From: Bacteroidales bacterium
Lineage (GTDB): Bacteria; Bacteroidota; Bacteroidia; Bacteroidales; UBA932
Reading direction: 5' to 3'
DNA length: 45,310 nucleotides
Assembly (NCBI GenBank): GCA_016290385.1
Contig: JAEETO010000008.1
Location: forward strand, 1 to 45,310
Below the pieces are notes generated by a model. That model searched no databases, had not been told where the DNA came from, and saw only the letters and a list, made by a program, of their open reading frames with translations. Made by a program: the position numbers and the translations under genes. Positions 32,669-41,021 of this stretch are shown here, piece after piece (positions within the stretch are counted from its first letter, which is position 1; each line of letters opens with the position of its first letter).

Positions 32669-35113
32669 TTAGACATTCTTCAGGAAATAGTCAACCAGAA
32701 TATCCTTGCTCTCCCGCGTAATCAGGAATCCATTGTGGTCCGTTGGATGCTGGATGACTTCACATTCGGGATAGCGGTTCTTCCAACGCTGCTCGTTGGT
32801 GAAGAACTCCTCCTTCTCCATCTTTTTTACTTCCGGAGATTTCTCGATGCCCGTGTTGACGGCGCTTCCTTCCGTATAAATACTGGAGATGAAGGCGGTG
32901 ACGCGACCGTTGTAGGTCTCCTCCGGCATCGTTGCCATCAGGTTGATGTCCAGATCCGTGCGGGCGTTGTTGCGCGCTTCGTTGTAGAAGGGGAAGAAGT
33001 ACAGCGCGCGCATCTTCTGCTGTAGGGAGATGTCGCGGTCCAGCTCTCCGTCCAGGACAATGACGTGCGGCTTGTGCACCTTGTCGTTATACAGGCGCGC
33101 GGCCAGGGCGAGGCCCTGTTCGCCACCAGCACAGAAACCGGTGATCGCCACAACGTTACGTGTATCGACAACGTCCTTTACGAGCTTGACATATTCGTCT
33201 ACCAAGCCGTTTATGTCTGTCAATCGGTCCTCCATGATGGTATGGTAGGACTCGATGGCGAAGATGGCGAATTTGTGCGACAGCCTTTCGGCCCATTCAC
33301 CAAAGATGAAAGAGAAACTGGTAAAACCACTGATCACGATGATGACGGGCTTGTCCGGATCAGCCCCAGAATCGCCGAACCAGAAGGCATTGGGATGTTG
33401 CTCGGCAGCCATGACTTTGCGGATGGTCCGCAGCGTGTAGAAGTCATTGGCGGTCAAGTGGAAACCGGACATACCCATCTGGACGGTCAGTTGCATGACG
33501 TGCAGCGAGGTGATACCCAGGTCGTTGAAAAGATCCGCTTCGACATTGACGCTGGGCAGGCCGAGCATCGTGGCCGTGGCCTGCATGAGCAGTTCCTCAT
33601 GGGGCGTCAGGGGCGTATCGTTGGTGATGACCGGGTCCAATGCCCGGTTGACGAGCGAGGCCTTGTCAATCTTGCCGTTGATGTTCAGCTTGAAGTCTTC
33701 GACCTGGTTCCAGAATGTCGGCACCATGTATTCCGGCAGCAACCGGGCGACATTTTGCTTGATCTGATTCAGGTTGTCAATGTCATCTGCGGTCCGGACG
33801 TAGGCCACGATGTATTTTTCCGTGCCGATCTCTTCCAGTCGCACGAAGGCCCGCAGGACACCCTCCTGCCGCTCGATCAGCGTGCAGATTTCACCCAGTT
33901 CAATCCGGTAGCCGTGCAGTTTGATCTGCGAATCCTTCCGGCCGATGTAGTTGAAACTGCCGTCTTCGTTGAGCGTCACCAGGTCGCCGCTGTGATAAAG
34001 CCGCGAGACGTCGATGCCATCGTGCTCCTTTTCATACGGATTCTCGAAGAACATCTGGGCGTTCAAGTCAGGACGGTTCCAGTAGCCGTTGGCCAGCTGC
34101 TCTCCACTGATAAGCAGTTCTCCTTCTTCGCCAGGCCGCACCAGTTTTCCGTCTGCATCGGCCACATAGCATACCACACCGGGGAACGGATAGCCTATGC
34201 TCTGCCATTCATTCACGCTGCGGACCTCCAGCCCGGTAACTGCGACACAGGATTCCGTGGGTCCGTATGCAATGACAAAACGGTAGGAATACTTGCCGAC
34301 AATCATTCGGGTAAGGTTTTCAGGAACAGCTTCTGCACCGGTGGCCAAGGTGTCCATCGCAGGAAAATCGTAATCCAGGAAGACTGCCAGCAGCGAAGGC
34401 GGGAGCAAGGTGAAAGTAATTTTCTGCTCTCTGATAAGCTTCTGGAGAAGGGTGGCATCATGGCGCTGGTCATTCTGGGCAATGACCAAGGTGCCGCCAT
34501 AGTAAAGCGAAGAGAAAATCTCCAGCACAGATACGTCAAAACTAATGCTGGCGAACTGAAGGATGACCGAGCTTTCGCTCACATGGAAAATATCCGGCCT
34601 GCATACCGCCTGCAAGAAACTGTAAAGCGCCTTGTAAGGCACAGAAACCCCCTTGGGCCGGCCTGTGGTGCCCGATGTGTAAATCATATAAGCTTCGGAG
34701 ACGCCACTGTTGAGTTTCGGCAGTTCCTCCATCAGCGGACTGACCAGCAGTTCATCGAGGTTCTCCGATGTGATCAGTACGCTCAGTTCCGCATCCCGGC
34801 TGATGAAATCCCGGCGGTCCGCCGGCGTCTCCACGTCGATGGGGACATACGAGCAGCCGAGTTTCATGGCGGCCAGGATGCAGGGCACATAGTGCTCGTT
34901 CCGGTCCAGGGATATACCGATGCGGACAGGAACATCCTGCTTGAGCGGGTGCTTTTCGACCAGCCGTACCACGCCGGAAGCGATGTGGTTGGCCATTTCG
35001 TCCATTTGGGCATAGGTGACCTCCCGGTCAACCATGACATAGGCGACCTTGTCTTTATAGGTTTCGACGATCGACGCTAAGCGCCATGAAAGTTTCTCAC
35101 GATACAGGTCCAT
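32669..35113 (-). CDS. Single-module NRPS-like A-T-TE protein with Cys-type thioesterase
   Basis: The 814-residue cytosolic enzyme has three domains. An adenylation domain (about residues 1-510) shows A3 YTSGTTGRPKGVSVPYKAL, A5 AYGPTESCVA, A7 YHSGDLV, A8 GRKDSQIKLHGYRIELGEI and A10 NINGKIDKASL. A thiolation domain carries LGITSLHVMQL, its Ser being the phosphopantetheine site. An alpha/beta hydrolase-type thioesterase (about residues 605-814) has the nucleophile loop GFCAGGE, with Cys where Ser is usual, and a distal His in TDHNGFL. No condensation domain is present. Reading the ten specificity positions by eye gives roughly D V L L A G A V A K; the first Asp suggests an alpha-amino acid substrate, but I cannot name it. 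The layout is that of A-T-TE synthetases that release or dimerise one activated acid. It starts 13 nt after the TonB receptor gene. Confidence 0.9.
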   Translation of the reverse strand: MDLYREKLSWRLASIVETYKDKVAYVMVDREVTYAQMDEMANHIASGVVRLVEKHPLKQDVPVRIGISLDRNEHYVPCILAAMKLGCSYVPIDVETPADRRDFISRDAELSVLITSENLDELLVSPLMEELPKLNSGVSEAYMIYTSGTTGRPKGVSVPYKALYSFLQAVCRPDIFHVSESSVILQFASISFDVSVLEIFSSLYYGGTLVIAQNDQRHDATLLQKLIREQKITFTLLPPSLLAVFLDYDFPAMDTLATGAEAVPENLTRMIVGKYSYRFVIAYGPTESCVAVTGLEVRSVNEWQSIGYPFPGVVCYVADADGKLVRPGEEGELLISGEQLANGYWNRPDLNAQMFFENPYEKEHDGIDVSRLYHSGDLVTLNEDGSFNYIGRKDSQIKLHGYRIELGEICTLIERQEGVLRAFVRLEEIGTEKYIVAYVRTADDIDNLNQIKQNVARLLPEYMVPTFWNQVEDFKLNINGKIDKASLVNRALDPVITNDTPLTPHEELLMQATATMLGLPSVNVEADLFNDLGITSLHVMQLTVQMGMSGFHLTANDFYTLRTIRKVMAAEQHPNAFWFGDSGADPDKPVIIVISGFTSFSFIFGEWAERLSHKFAIFAIESYHTIMEDRLTDINGLVDEYVKLVKDVVDTRNVVAITGFCAGGEQGLALAARLYNDKVHKPHVIVLDGELDRDISLQQKMRALYFFPFYNEARNNARTDLDINLMATMPEETYNGRVTAFISSIYTEGSAVNTGIEKSPEVKKMEKEEFFTNEQRWKNRYPECEVIQHPTDHNGFLITRESKDILVDYFLKNV

Positions 35114-35126
35114 GTTGCTTGGAAGT

Positions 35127-37481
35127 TTAGAATTTGAAACTTACATGACCCAGCAGCCATCTGCCTGCCTGCCGCATGGGCGCGACACTGGAACCGCCCT
35201 GCACATAGGTCGTGTTGGCAATGTTATAGACATTCAGGCCCAATTCCACTTTCCAGACAGCATAGCTGACACCCATGTCAAAAATTGCGCGGGCGGGAAG
35301 GTCGATATCGATTTCGGGCGCTCCAGGCAGGACGTAGATTGATTTTTGTTTCGACACAAAAAGGGCATGCGCGTTCACTTTCAATCCGGAAAGGATCTCA
35401 TAGGTGGCGGCCAGGTTTGCCTGCAGATCCGGGACATTATAGAGGCTGTGACCGATGGTCAGATAGTTCTCGTAACCAAGCACTCGCTGCCAGGTCAGGT
35501 TTCCGTCGACCTTGAAGCGGGAAATGGCATAACCGGCCGCCACTTCCACGCCGGCATTGGTCAGACTACCGGCATTGGTGTTACCCAGTTCACTCTGTAT
35601 GATGAAATTGTCGGCTTTGTTCACAAAGCCGTTCAGCTCCATCTTCAGTCCAGGTACAAGTTTGCCGTCACTGTAAAAGGACAGCTGCCATGAGTTCAGG
35701 TATTCGGGAGAAAGGTCGTCATCGCCGAAGTTGATGTCCAGGGTATTGTTGCGATAGAAATAGGGCGCGTCCACAAAGGCCTTGGAATAGCTCAGCTTGG
35801 CACTCCATTGGGGCCGGGAGTAGATCAGAGCGATACGGGGAGAAAGCACGTGCAGCTTCCTGCCCGTCGAGCGCTGCTTGAAGTCGTAACGCAGGCCGGC
35901 ATTGAGCACCAGCCCGTAGCCGAAGGAATGTTTGACCTGCACATAGGCATCGGCACTGGTCTCGTTACCCGTTTTCAGGATTTTGAGATCGTTGAAGGAT
36001 TTCAGGATCAAGTCGAAATCCTTACCCTCAAGATAAACGGCGTCATTCAGTCTGAAACGGTTGGCATGGCCGCCGACCATCACGACGCCGGACTGTTGCT
36101 TGCCAAACGCATAATTGTAACTGCCCTGAGCCGATATGCCATAGGTGTATTCATACCAATTAACGCTCTGGAATACGCCGTCATAAAGCGGGATGCTGAC
36201 ATCTTCCGCGCCATTGGGGTGCACTTCATTGATTCCCACGTCAGGAACGCTGTCCCCATCGATCTGGTAGCGCTGCTGGTTCTGCGAATCAAAGGTGGCA
36301 GAAAGCTGCCAGGAGAACCCTCCCTGGCTGTCGGAATAGCCAATCTCGGCGTGCTGCGAGGTGATGGCGTAGCCGGGGGCATTGCCGTTGAGCAGACGGT
36401 ATCGGCCATAGTCATACGGCGTAAAGAAGTAACTCAGCGTCAATGGCGCCACCGTCTTGGAAAAACGGCGGTTGTAGAGAACATGCATCTTCTCCCAAGT
36501 CAGCGACAGACCCAGGTCGTAGGACGGAGCCTTGTTGTAACCGCCGATGATCATGTCTCCCGCTATCGGCATGACGGCATACGGCTGTTCCTCCGGGGTA
36601 GCGCCATAGTGCACCTTCTGGCCATCTGCCCGGTAGATGCTGGCCCAGCCCAGGATGTCGAGCGAAAGATAGTGTTTGCCGAAAAGCGCATCGCCCCGAA
36701 GCTGGCCGTAGTTGCCGGCACCCGCTTTGACCATGAATCCGTCCACGTCCGATCCGTCCTTGGTGATGATGTTGACCACACCTGTCAAGGCGACGCCGCC
36801 ATACAGGGACGATGCTGGTCCACGGAGCACCTCTATCTGCTTCACCTTGTCAAGGCTGATCGAGAAATCGGGGCTGGCCGTGTTGGTGGAATAGCTGTTC
36901 AGGCGATGGCCGTCCAACATGATGAGAATCTTCTCCTGTCCGGACGAATAAATGCCGCGCATAGCTACGTTCATCTCCTCATTGCAGGCAATGTCGGTCA
37001 TACCGGGCACATAGGCGATGAGGGCGTCTTTCAGGGTCCGGGCACCGATGCGCCGGAGCATGTCTTCCGTAATCAGCGTCACGGGCACAGGTGCCTCTTC
37101 GATGGACTCCGCCTGCTGGGAAGCAGTGGTAATCGTGGCAGCCTTGCCGGCCTTGAGCCTTTCCACCATTTCGGTAAAACGCGGCACGTCATTGTAAACC
37201 CTGTAGTAAGGATCGACAGCCAGAAGTTTCGCGACCCATGTTTCGGCCACTTCGGGCTTGTCCATGTTCAGGTTGCACAAGGCAAGCAGCCTGTACACAC
37301 CGATCCGGTCCTCTCCGCTGAAGCTGCTCACCGAATTGCGCAAAAGCGAGTCGGCTTTCGCAAACAATCCGTACTCGTAGGCCTCCTGCGCCGACTCATA
37401 CAGATGCGTATCATCCTGTGCCCTGACGGCGTACGAGAGGAAAAGAAGAACGAGGGCGAAAATATATCCTTTGATTCTCAT
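35127..37481 (-). CDS. TonB-dependent outer-membrane receptor with N-terminal TPR-like domain
   Basis: The 784-residue protein starts with a signal peptide (MRIKGYIFALVLLFLSYAVRAQ). Residues 25-105 are helical and repeat-like (ALCNLNMDKPEVAETWVAKL), resembling TPRs, where most Bacteroidota receptors have a beta-sandwich. Then comes the plug domain (PVPVTLITEDMLRRIGARTL, IEVLRGPASSLYGG, GVVNIITKDG) and a 22-strand-type beta barrel ending in Phe (LLGHVSFKF), as needed for outer-membrane insertion. No SusD partner follows, so import of a starch-type polysaccharide is not suggested. Embedded between a kinase gene (4-nt overlap) and the NRPS-like gene (13 nt), it may bind or import the small molecule that the operon makes or responds to. 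That is inference. Confidence 0.92.
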   Translation of the reverse strand: MRIKGYIFALVLLFLSYAVRAQDDTHLYESAQEAYEYGLFAKADSLLRNSVSSFSGEDRIGVYRLLALCNLNMDKPEVAETWVAKLLAVDPYYRVYNDVPRFTEMVERLKAGKAATITTASQQAESIEEAPVPVTLITEDMLRRIGARTLKDALIAYVPGMTDIACNEEMNVAMRGIYSSGQEKILIMLDGHRLNSYSTNTASPDFSISLDKVKQIEVLRGPASSLYGGVALTGVVNIITKDGSDVDGFMVKAGAGNYGQLRGDALFGKHYLSLDILGWASIYRADGQKVHYGATPEEQPYAVMPIAGDMIIGGYNKAPSYDLGLSLTWEKMHVLYNRRFSKTVAPLTLSYFFTPYDYGRYRLLNGNAPGYAITSQHAEIGYSDSQGGFSWQLSATFDSQNQQRYQIDGDSVPDVGINEVHPNGAEDVSIPLYDGVFQSVNWYEYTYGISAQGSYNYAFGKQQSGVVMVGGHANRFRLNDAVYLEGKDFDLILKSFNDLKILKTGNETSADAYVQVKHSFGYGLVLNAGLRYDFKQRSTGRKLHVLSPRIALIYSRPQWSAKLSYSKAFVDAPYFYRNNTLDINFGDDDLSPEYLNSWQLSFYSDGKLVPGLKMELNGFVNKADNFIIQSELGNTNAGSLTNAGVEVAAGYAISRFKVDGNLTWQRVLGYENYLTIGHSLYNVPDLQANLAATYEILSGLKVNAHALFVSKQKSIYVLPGAPEIDIDLPARAIFDMGVSYAVWKVELGLNVYNIANTTYVQGGSSVAPMRQAGRWLLGHVSFKF

Positions 37482-38344
37482 TTTACGATCTTTACAGGAA
37501 TGATAAACGTAAACGTGGATCCAACCATCGGTTCAGACTCCACAAGCAGCTGGCCGTTATGGTTCTTGGTAATGATATCATAGGTTATGCTCATTCCCAG
37601 TCCCGTCCCCTGGCCGGCCGGTTTGGTGGTAAAGAAAGTCTCAAATATCTTTTCCTTAACCTCGGGAGTCATGCCCATGCCGTTGTCATGGATGACAATC
37701 TGAAGTTCTCCCCCGCCCTCGCCGTCGGGAGTCAAGGAGACCTTCACGTCAATTTCCGGCTTATAGTCCTCTCCTTCCTGGTCTGCCCGCTCCTTGACCG
37801 TATAGCAGGCATTGTTCATGACATTGAGCACGGCCCGGCTGATATCCTGCGGGATGACCATGACTTTGGGCATATCCTCCTGTATCTCCTCCCGGATGGT
37901 GATATTGAAACTCTTGTCATTGGCGCGCATGGCGTGATAGCTGAGCCACACGTATTCATGGACCAGCTGTCCCACATCGGTGGGGAGCATCTCACCGGCC
38001 TTGCCGCGGCTCTGCTGCAAGATGCCGCGGATGATGCTGATGGCCCGCTCGCCATGTTCCTGAATCTTGGCCAGATTCTCCTTGAGGTCCTGTGAGATAT
38101 CTTCCATGTCGGCGGCGTCATCCTCATCCAGCTTGTCCGCGCAGTCCTGCAATATGTCCTTCAAGTCATCCAACAACTTGACGGACATCTTGCTGAAGTT
38201 GATCACAAAATTCAGCGGATTCTGGATTTCATGGGCAATGCCTGCACTGAGCAGCCCCAACGAGGCCATCTTGTCCTGCCTGTGCAACTGCTGCTGCAAG
38301 TCTTCCACCTTATGTTTCAGGCTTTCAATATCTTCTTCCATCAT
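37478..38344 (-). CDS. Soluble histidine kinase with intact phospho-accepting His
   Basis: The 288-residue cytosolic protein has only a short N-terminal coiled coil (ESLKHKVEDLQQQLHRQDKM) and no sensor or membrane domain. The dimerisation and phosphoacceptor box is LGLLSAGIAHEIQNPLNFVI with His38. The catalytic domain shows the N box VMNNACYTVKE, the G1 box HDNGMGMTPE, and the F/G2 region TTKPAGQGTGLGMSI. I chose ATG 38344. The ORF starts at 38389, which would overlap the upstream sensor gene, while 38344 leaves a 10-nt gap. It lies next to a larger sensor whose own acceptor box is degenerate. Heterodimer or relay between the two is a natural inference, with the receiver of the SpoIIE protein as a likely target. 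Confidence 0.92.
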   Translation of the reverse strand: MMEEDIESLKHKVEDLQQQLHRQDKMASLGLLSAGIAHEIQNPLNFVINFSKMSVKLLDDLKDILQDCADKLDEDDAADMEDISQDLKENLAKIQEHGERAISIIRGILQQSRGKAGEMLPTDVGQLVHEYVWLSYHAMRANDKSFNITIREEIQEDMPKVMVIPQDISRAVLNVMNNACYTVKERADQEGEDYKPEIDVKVSLTPDGEGGGELQIVIHDNGMGMTPEVKEKIFETFFTTKPAGQGTGLGMSITYDIITKNHNGQLLVESEPMVGSTFTFIIPVKIVK

Positions 38345-38354
38345 AACCGTTATC

Positions 38355-41021
38355 TTACGCCATGTTAATGACAAATTCAGTATACTCATCCTTCACGGAA
38401 TCAACCGTAATCGTGCCGCCACAGTCATGCAGGATCTGCTGGCTGAGATAGAGCCCCACACCCGGCGCCTCGGCCGTGGGCTTGGTCGTGAAGAAAGGAT
38501 CGAATATCTTGTCAATGATGCTCTTCTCGATTCCGATTCCGTTGTCATAGATCTTGATCAGTACATGGCCCGAATCAGGCTCCTGCAAGACCGTGACGCG
38601 GAGCACGGGCTCGTACCTGCCAACTTTGTCCGCCTTCTTCTTCAGCGCATAGATGCTGTTTGAAAGCATCGACATGATGGACTTGCTGATCTGATCCGCT
38701 ACAACATTCCGCATGAGCGGCTTATCCGGCCTGATACAATCCACCTGGATTCCGAGCGCAGCGATATCGTCGGCATAGTAGTTCTTCAACTTGTCCACGC
38801 ACTGCTGACACAAGAGGGAGACATCTGCGGAATCAAACTTCCGGGAACGCTCCTTCAGCAGTTCCTCCATGGCTTTCAGGGTACGTGTCGTGGAGATTCC
38901 GTGCTGCTCGATTTTTTCCAGGTTGGTCTTCATCATATCCATCAAGTCCATGGAATCCTCGTAGGTATCGGTCGTAATGCTCTCTTTTTCATCCTCGATG
39001 TTATCATGCAACTCTTTCGACAGCCCCAATGTAAGATGTGCGAAATTATTGATGTAGTTCATAGGGTTGAGAATACGGTCGATCAAGCCCTTGGTCAACT
39101 TACCGATGGCTGCTTCGCGCTCCTGCCGCAGCAGCTGGTCCTGGGCTTCGCGCAACGCGTCGAGTGTCTCCTCAAGTTTGACGGATTTCTCCTTGATCTC
39201 ATCCCTTTGGGCCTCAATCTCATTTTTCTGTTTGACAACCTCTTCGGTACGCTTTTCAACAATCGCCTCCAGTCTTCGCTGTTCCTCGGCCATACGGCGC
39301 ATGCGGTACTTGAAGAACTGGTAGACCAGGTATACGATGACAAGCAGGTAGAACAACAGGGAATACCAGCGGACGAACCACGGATACGGCCGCTTGAAAT
39401 CATACGGACCGGTTTCACTCACCTGTCCATACGCGTCCTTCGAACGGACCGACACCTTATAGGAGCCGAAACTGAGGTTGGCGAAAAGGAACTCCTGCTG
39501 GTCACTCCATTTGGACCATGCGTTATCCTCCTGCAGCCGGTAACTGTAGAGCGTCTGTCCGATGGGGTCGGTCTTGTCGTTGGCAAAACTGAGGGAAAGG
39601 TCGCTGCCGTTCGTGCTGAACCGGCGGATATACAACTGCGGTGCAAACAAGCCGGTCATACGGCATTGGCCCAGATTGAAACGCACCAGTTCGTCGTTGT
39701 CGCCAATCCAGGCGAGACCGTTGTCAACCAGCATGGCTTTGACGCTGAAATCGGCGAACGGCTCGACCCACGCTTTCAGGTCCTCGGGCATACCCTCATA
39801 ATAGAGACCCGAGCCATTGTCATGGCAGCGCCATACATTACCGGCATTGTCCTCATATTCAAATAGTTTGGACAAAGGACCCTCCTCCCGCTTTTCAAAC
39901 GTCCGTCCTCCGGCCGCCATATAATAATAGTCACCCGCCAGGGTCATAGCCCAGACGCCCCCGTTTTCATCCTTCTTGAAGCGCGTGACATTGGGAATCT
40001 CATCGACCGTCACAGTCTCCTTGCCAGGACGGAAACGGGCTATGCGCTCGAGTTCTCCGACCAGATAGGAGCCGTCGTCCATGGCCAGAATGGAAAGGGC
40101 GAACGGGGTGGTCAACTGACGGGCGGCACCTTTGGCATATTCATAGACACCGTCCGAAGTGGCCACGTAAACAAATCCTTTGGAGCCCTGTGCCATCTGC
40201 CAGCAGGCGTGCCTGACACGATCGATCTGCGTGAACTGCTGCCCGTCGAGGCGATACAGGCCCTGGAACGTTCCCACCATCAGGTCCGGGCCACACATGG
40301 CTATGCATGAAATCTGGCCCCTGAGGCCTTCCTTTTCCGTAAAGTGGGTGTATATCTCAGAAAGTGAAATACTGAAAACACCGTTGTCCGTAGCGCCCCA
40401 GACCGTTCCCTTGCCGTCATGGGCCAGTTTCGTGATGCTGTTGGAGCAGAGTCCGTTGTCAACATTGATGCGCCAGACCTCCCGGTCCTGGGCATCGACT
40501 GCAATCACGCCCTCGGTTGCAGTGGCCAGAAGAGTCCGTTCGTCGGACAACTTGAGACGCTGGTATACTTCGATTTCATTCCACCTGTCCACCGCGCTCT
40601 CCCTGATACGCTCGCCGCCGGCAAGCACACTGGCATTGCTGCTGTTACGCTGTGCAAAGGAAACGCGGACCGAGTCTCCGTCGACAGATAAAACACGTCC
40701 CGTCACATTGATTCCCTCGAAAACGACGTTCCCTTCCTCATCCAATTGCAGGCCGACCACGCGGGAGATGTCAGGGGTGTGGACAATCCGCCATTCAACA
40801 TTGTCATAGACAAGCAAACCTTCGAAATTCGCAAAGAAGGTATGTCCCTCACCGTCACAGATGACATCAAAATTCCGGTTGTGGGCATTGTACTTGCTCG
40901 CCGAATAGTTTCTGAAGAACGGAATGCCCATATAGGCATCCGCTCCACTCTGAGCGACTGCCTGTACCGCGAACAGCAGCACAGCAAGCATCAAACCGAT
41001 ACGAAACAGAAACCTTCTCAT
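38355..41021 (-). CDS. Periplasmic beta-propeller histidine-kinase-like sensor lacking the phospho-His
   Basis: The 888-residue membrane sensor has a signal peptide (MRRFLFRIGLMLAVLLFAVQ) and a large periplasmic region of propeller-type repeats (for example VWGATDNGVFSISLSE and VWAMTLAGDYYY) up to about residue 470. A Y_Y_Y-like domain (YSYRLQEDNAWSKWSDQQEF) comes next. One transmembrane helix (WYSLLFYLLVIVYLVYQFF), a long coiled coil and a C-terminal ATPase domain (YDNGIGIEKSIIDKIFDPFF, APGVGLYLSQQIL) follow. The layout recalls the sensor half of Bacteroidota hybrid two-component systems. In the acceptor box GKLTKGLIDRILNPMNYI the His is Asp and the following Glu is Arg, so it cannot autophosphorylate in the normal way. 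ATG 41021 is preferred over 41066, giving a 4-nt overlap with the WD40-like gene. Confidence 0.9.
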   Translation of the reverse strand: MRRFLFRIGLMLAVLLFAVQAVAQSGADAYMGIPFFRNYSASKYNAHNRNFDVICDGEGHTFFANFEGLLVYDNVEWRIVHTPDISRVVGLQLDEEGNVVFEGINVTGRVLSVDGDSVRVSFAQRNSSNASVLAGGERIRESAVDRWNEIEVYQRLKLSDERTLLATATEGVIAVDAQDREVWRINVDNGLCSNSITKLAHDGKGTVWGATDNGVFSISLSEIYTHFTEKEGLRGQISCIAMCGPDLMVGTFQGLYRLDGQQFTQIDRVRHACWQMAQGSKGFVYVATSDGVYEYAKGAARQLTTPFALSILAMDDGSYLVGELERIARFRPGKETVTVDEIPNVTRFKKDENGGVWAMTLAGDYYYMAAGGRTFEKREEGPLSKLFEYEDNAGNVWRCHDNGSGLYYEGMPEDLKAWVEPFADFSVKAMLVDNGLAWIGDNDELVRFNLGQCRMTGLFAPQLYIRRFSTNGSDLSLSFANDKTDPIGQTLYSYRLQEDNAWSKWSDQQEFLFANLSFGSYKVSVRSKDAYGQVSETGPYDFKRPYPWFVRWYSLLFYLLVIVYLVYQFFKYRMRRMAEEQRRLEAIVEKRTEEVVKQKNEIEAQRDEIKEKSVKLEETLDALREAQDQLLRQEREAAIGKLTKGLIDRILNPMNYINNFAHLTLGLSKELHDNIEDEKESITTDTYEDSMDLMDMMKTNLEKIEQHGISTTRTLKAMEELLKERSRKFDSADVSLLCQQCVDKLKNYYADDIAALGIQVDCIRPDKPLMRNVVADQISKSIMSMLSNSIYALKKKADKVGRYEPVLRVTVLQEPDSGHVLIKIYDNGIGIEKSIIDKIFDPFFTTKPTAEAPGVGLYLSQQILHDCGGTITVDSVKDEYTEFVINMA

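Noticed and set aside
33065-35080. 671-codon plus-strand frame
   Set aside because: It is antisense to the NRPS-like gene, which carries all adenylation motifs.
35808-37583. 591-codon plus-strand frame
   Set aside because: It is antisense to the TonB receptor and has no recognisable domain.
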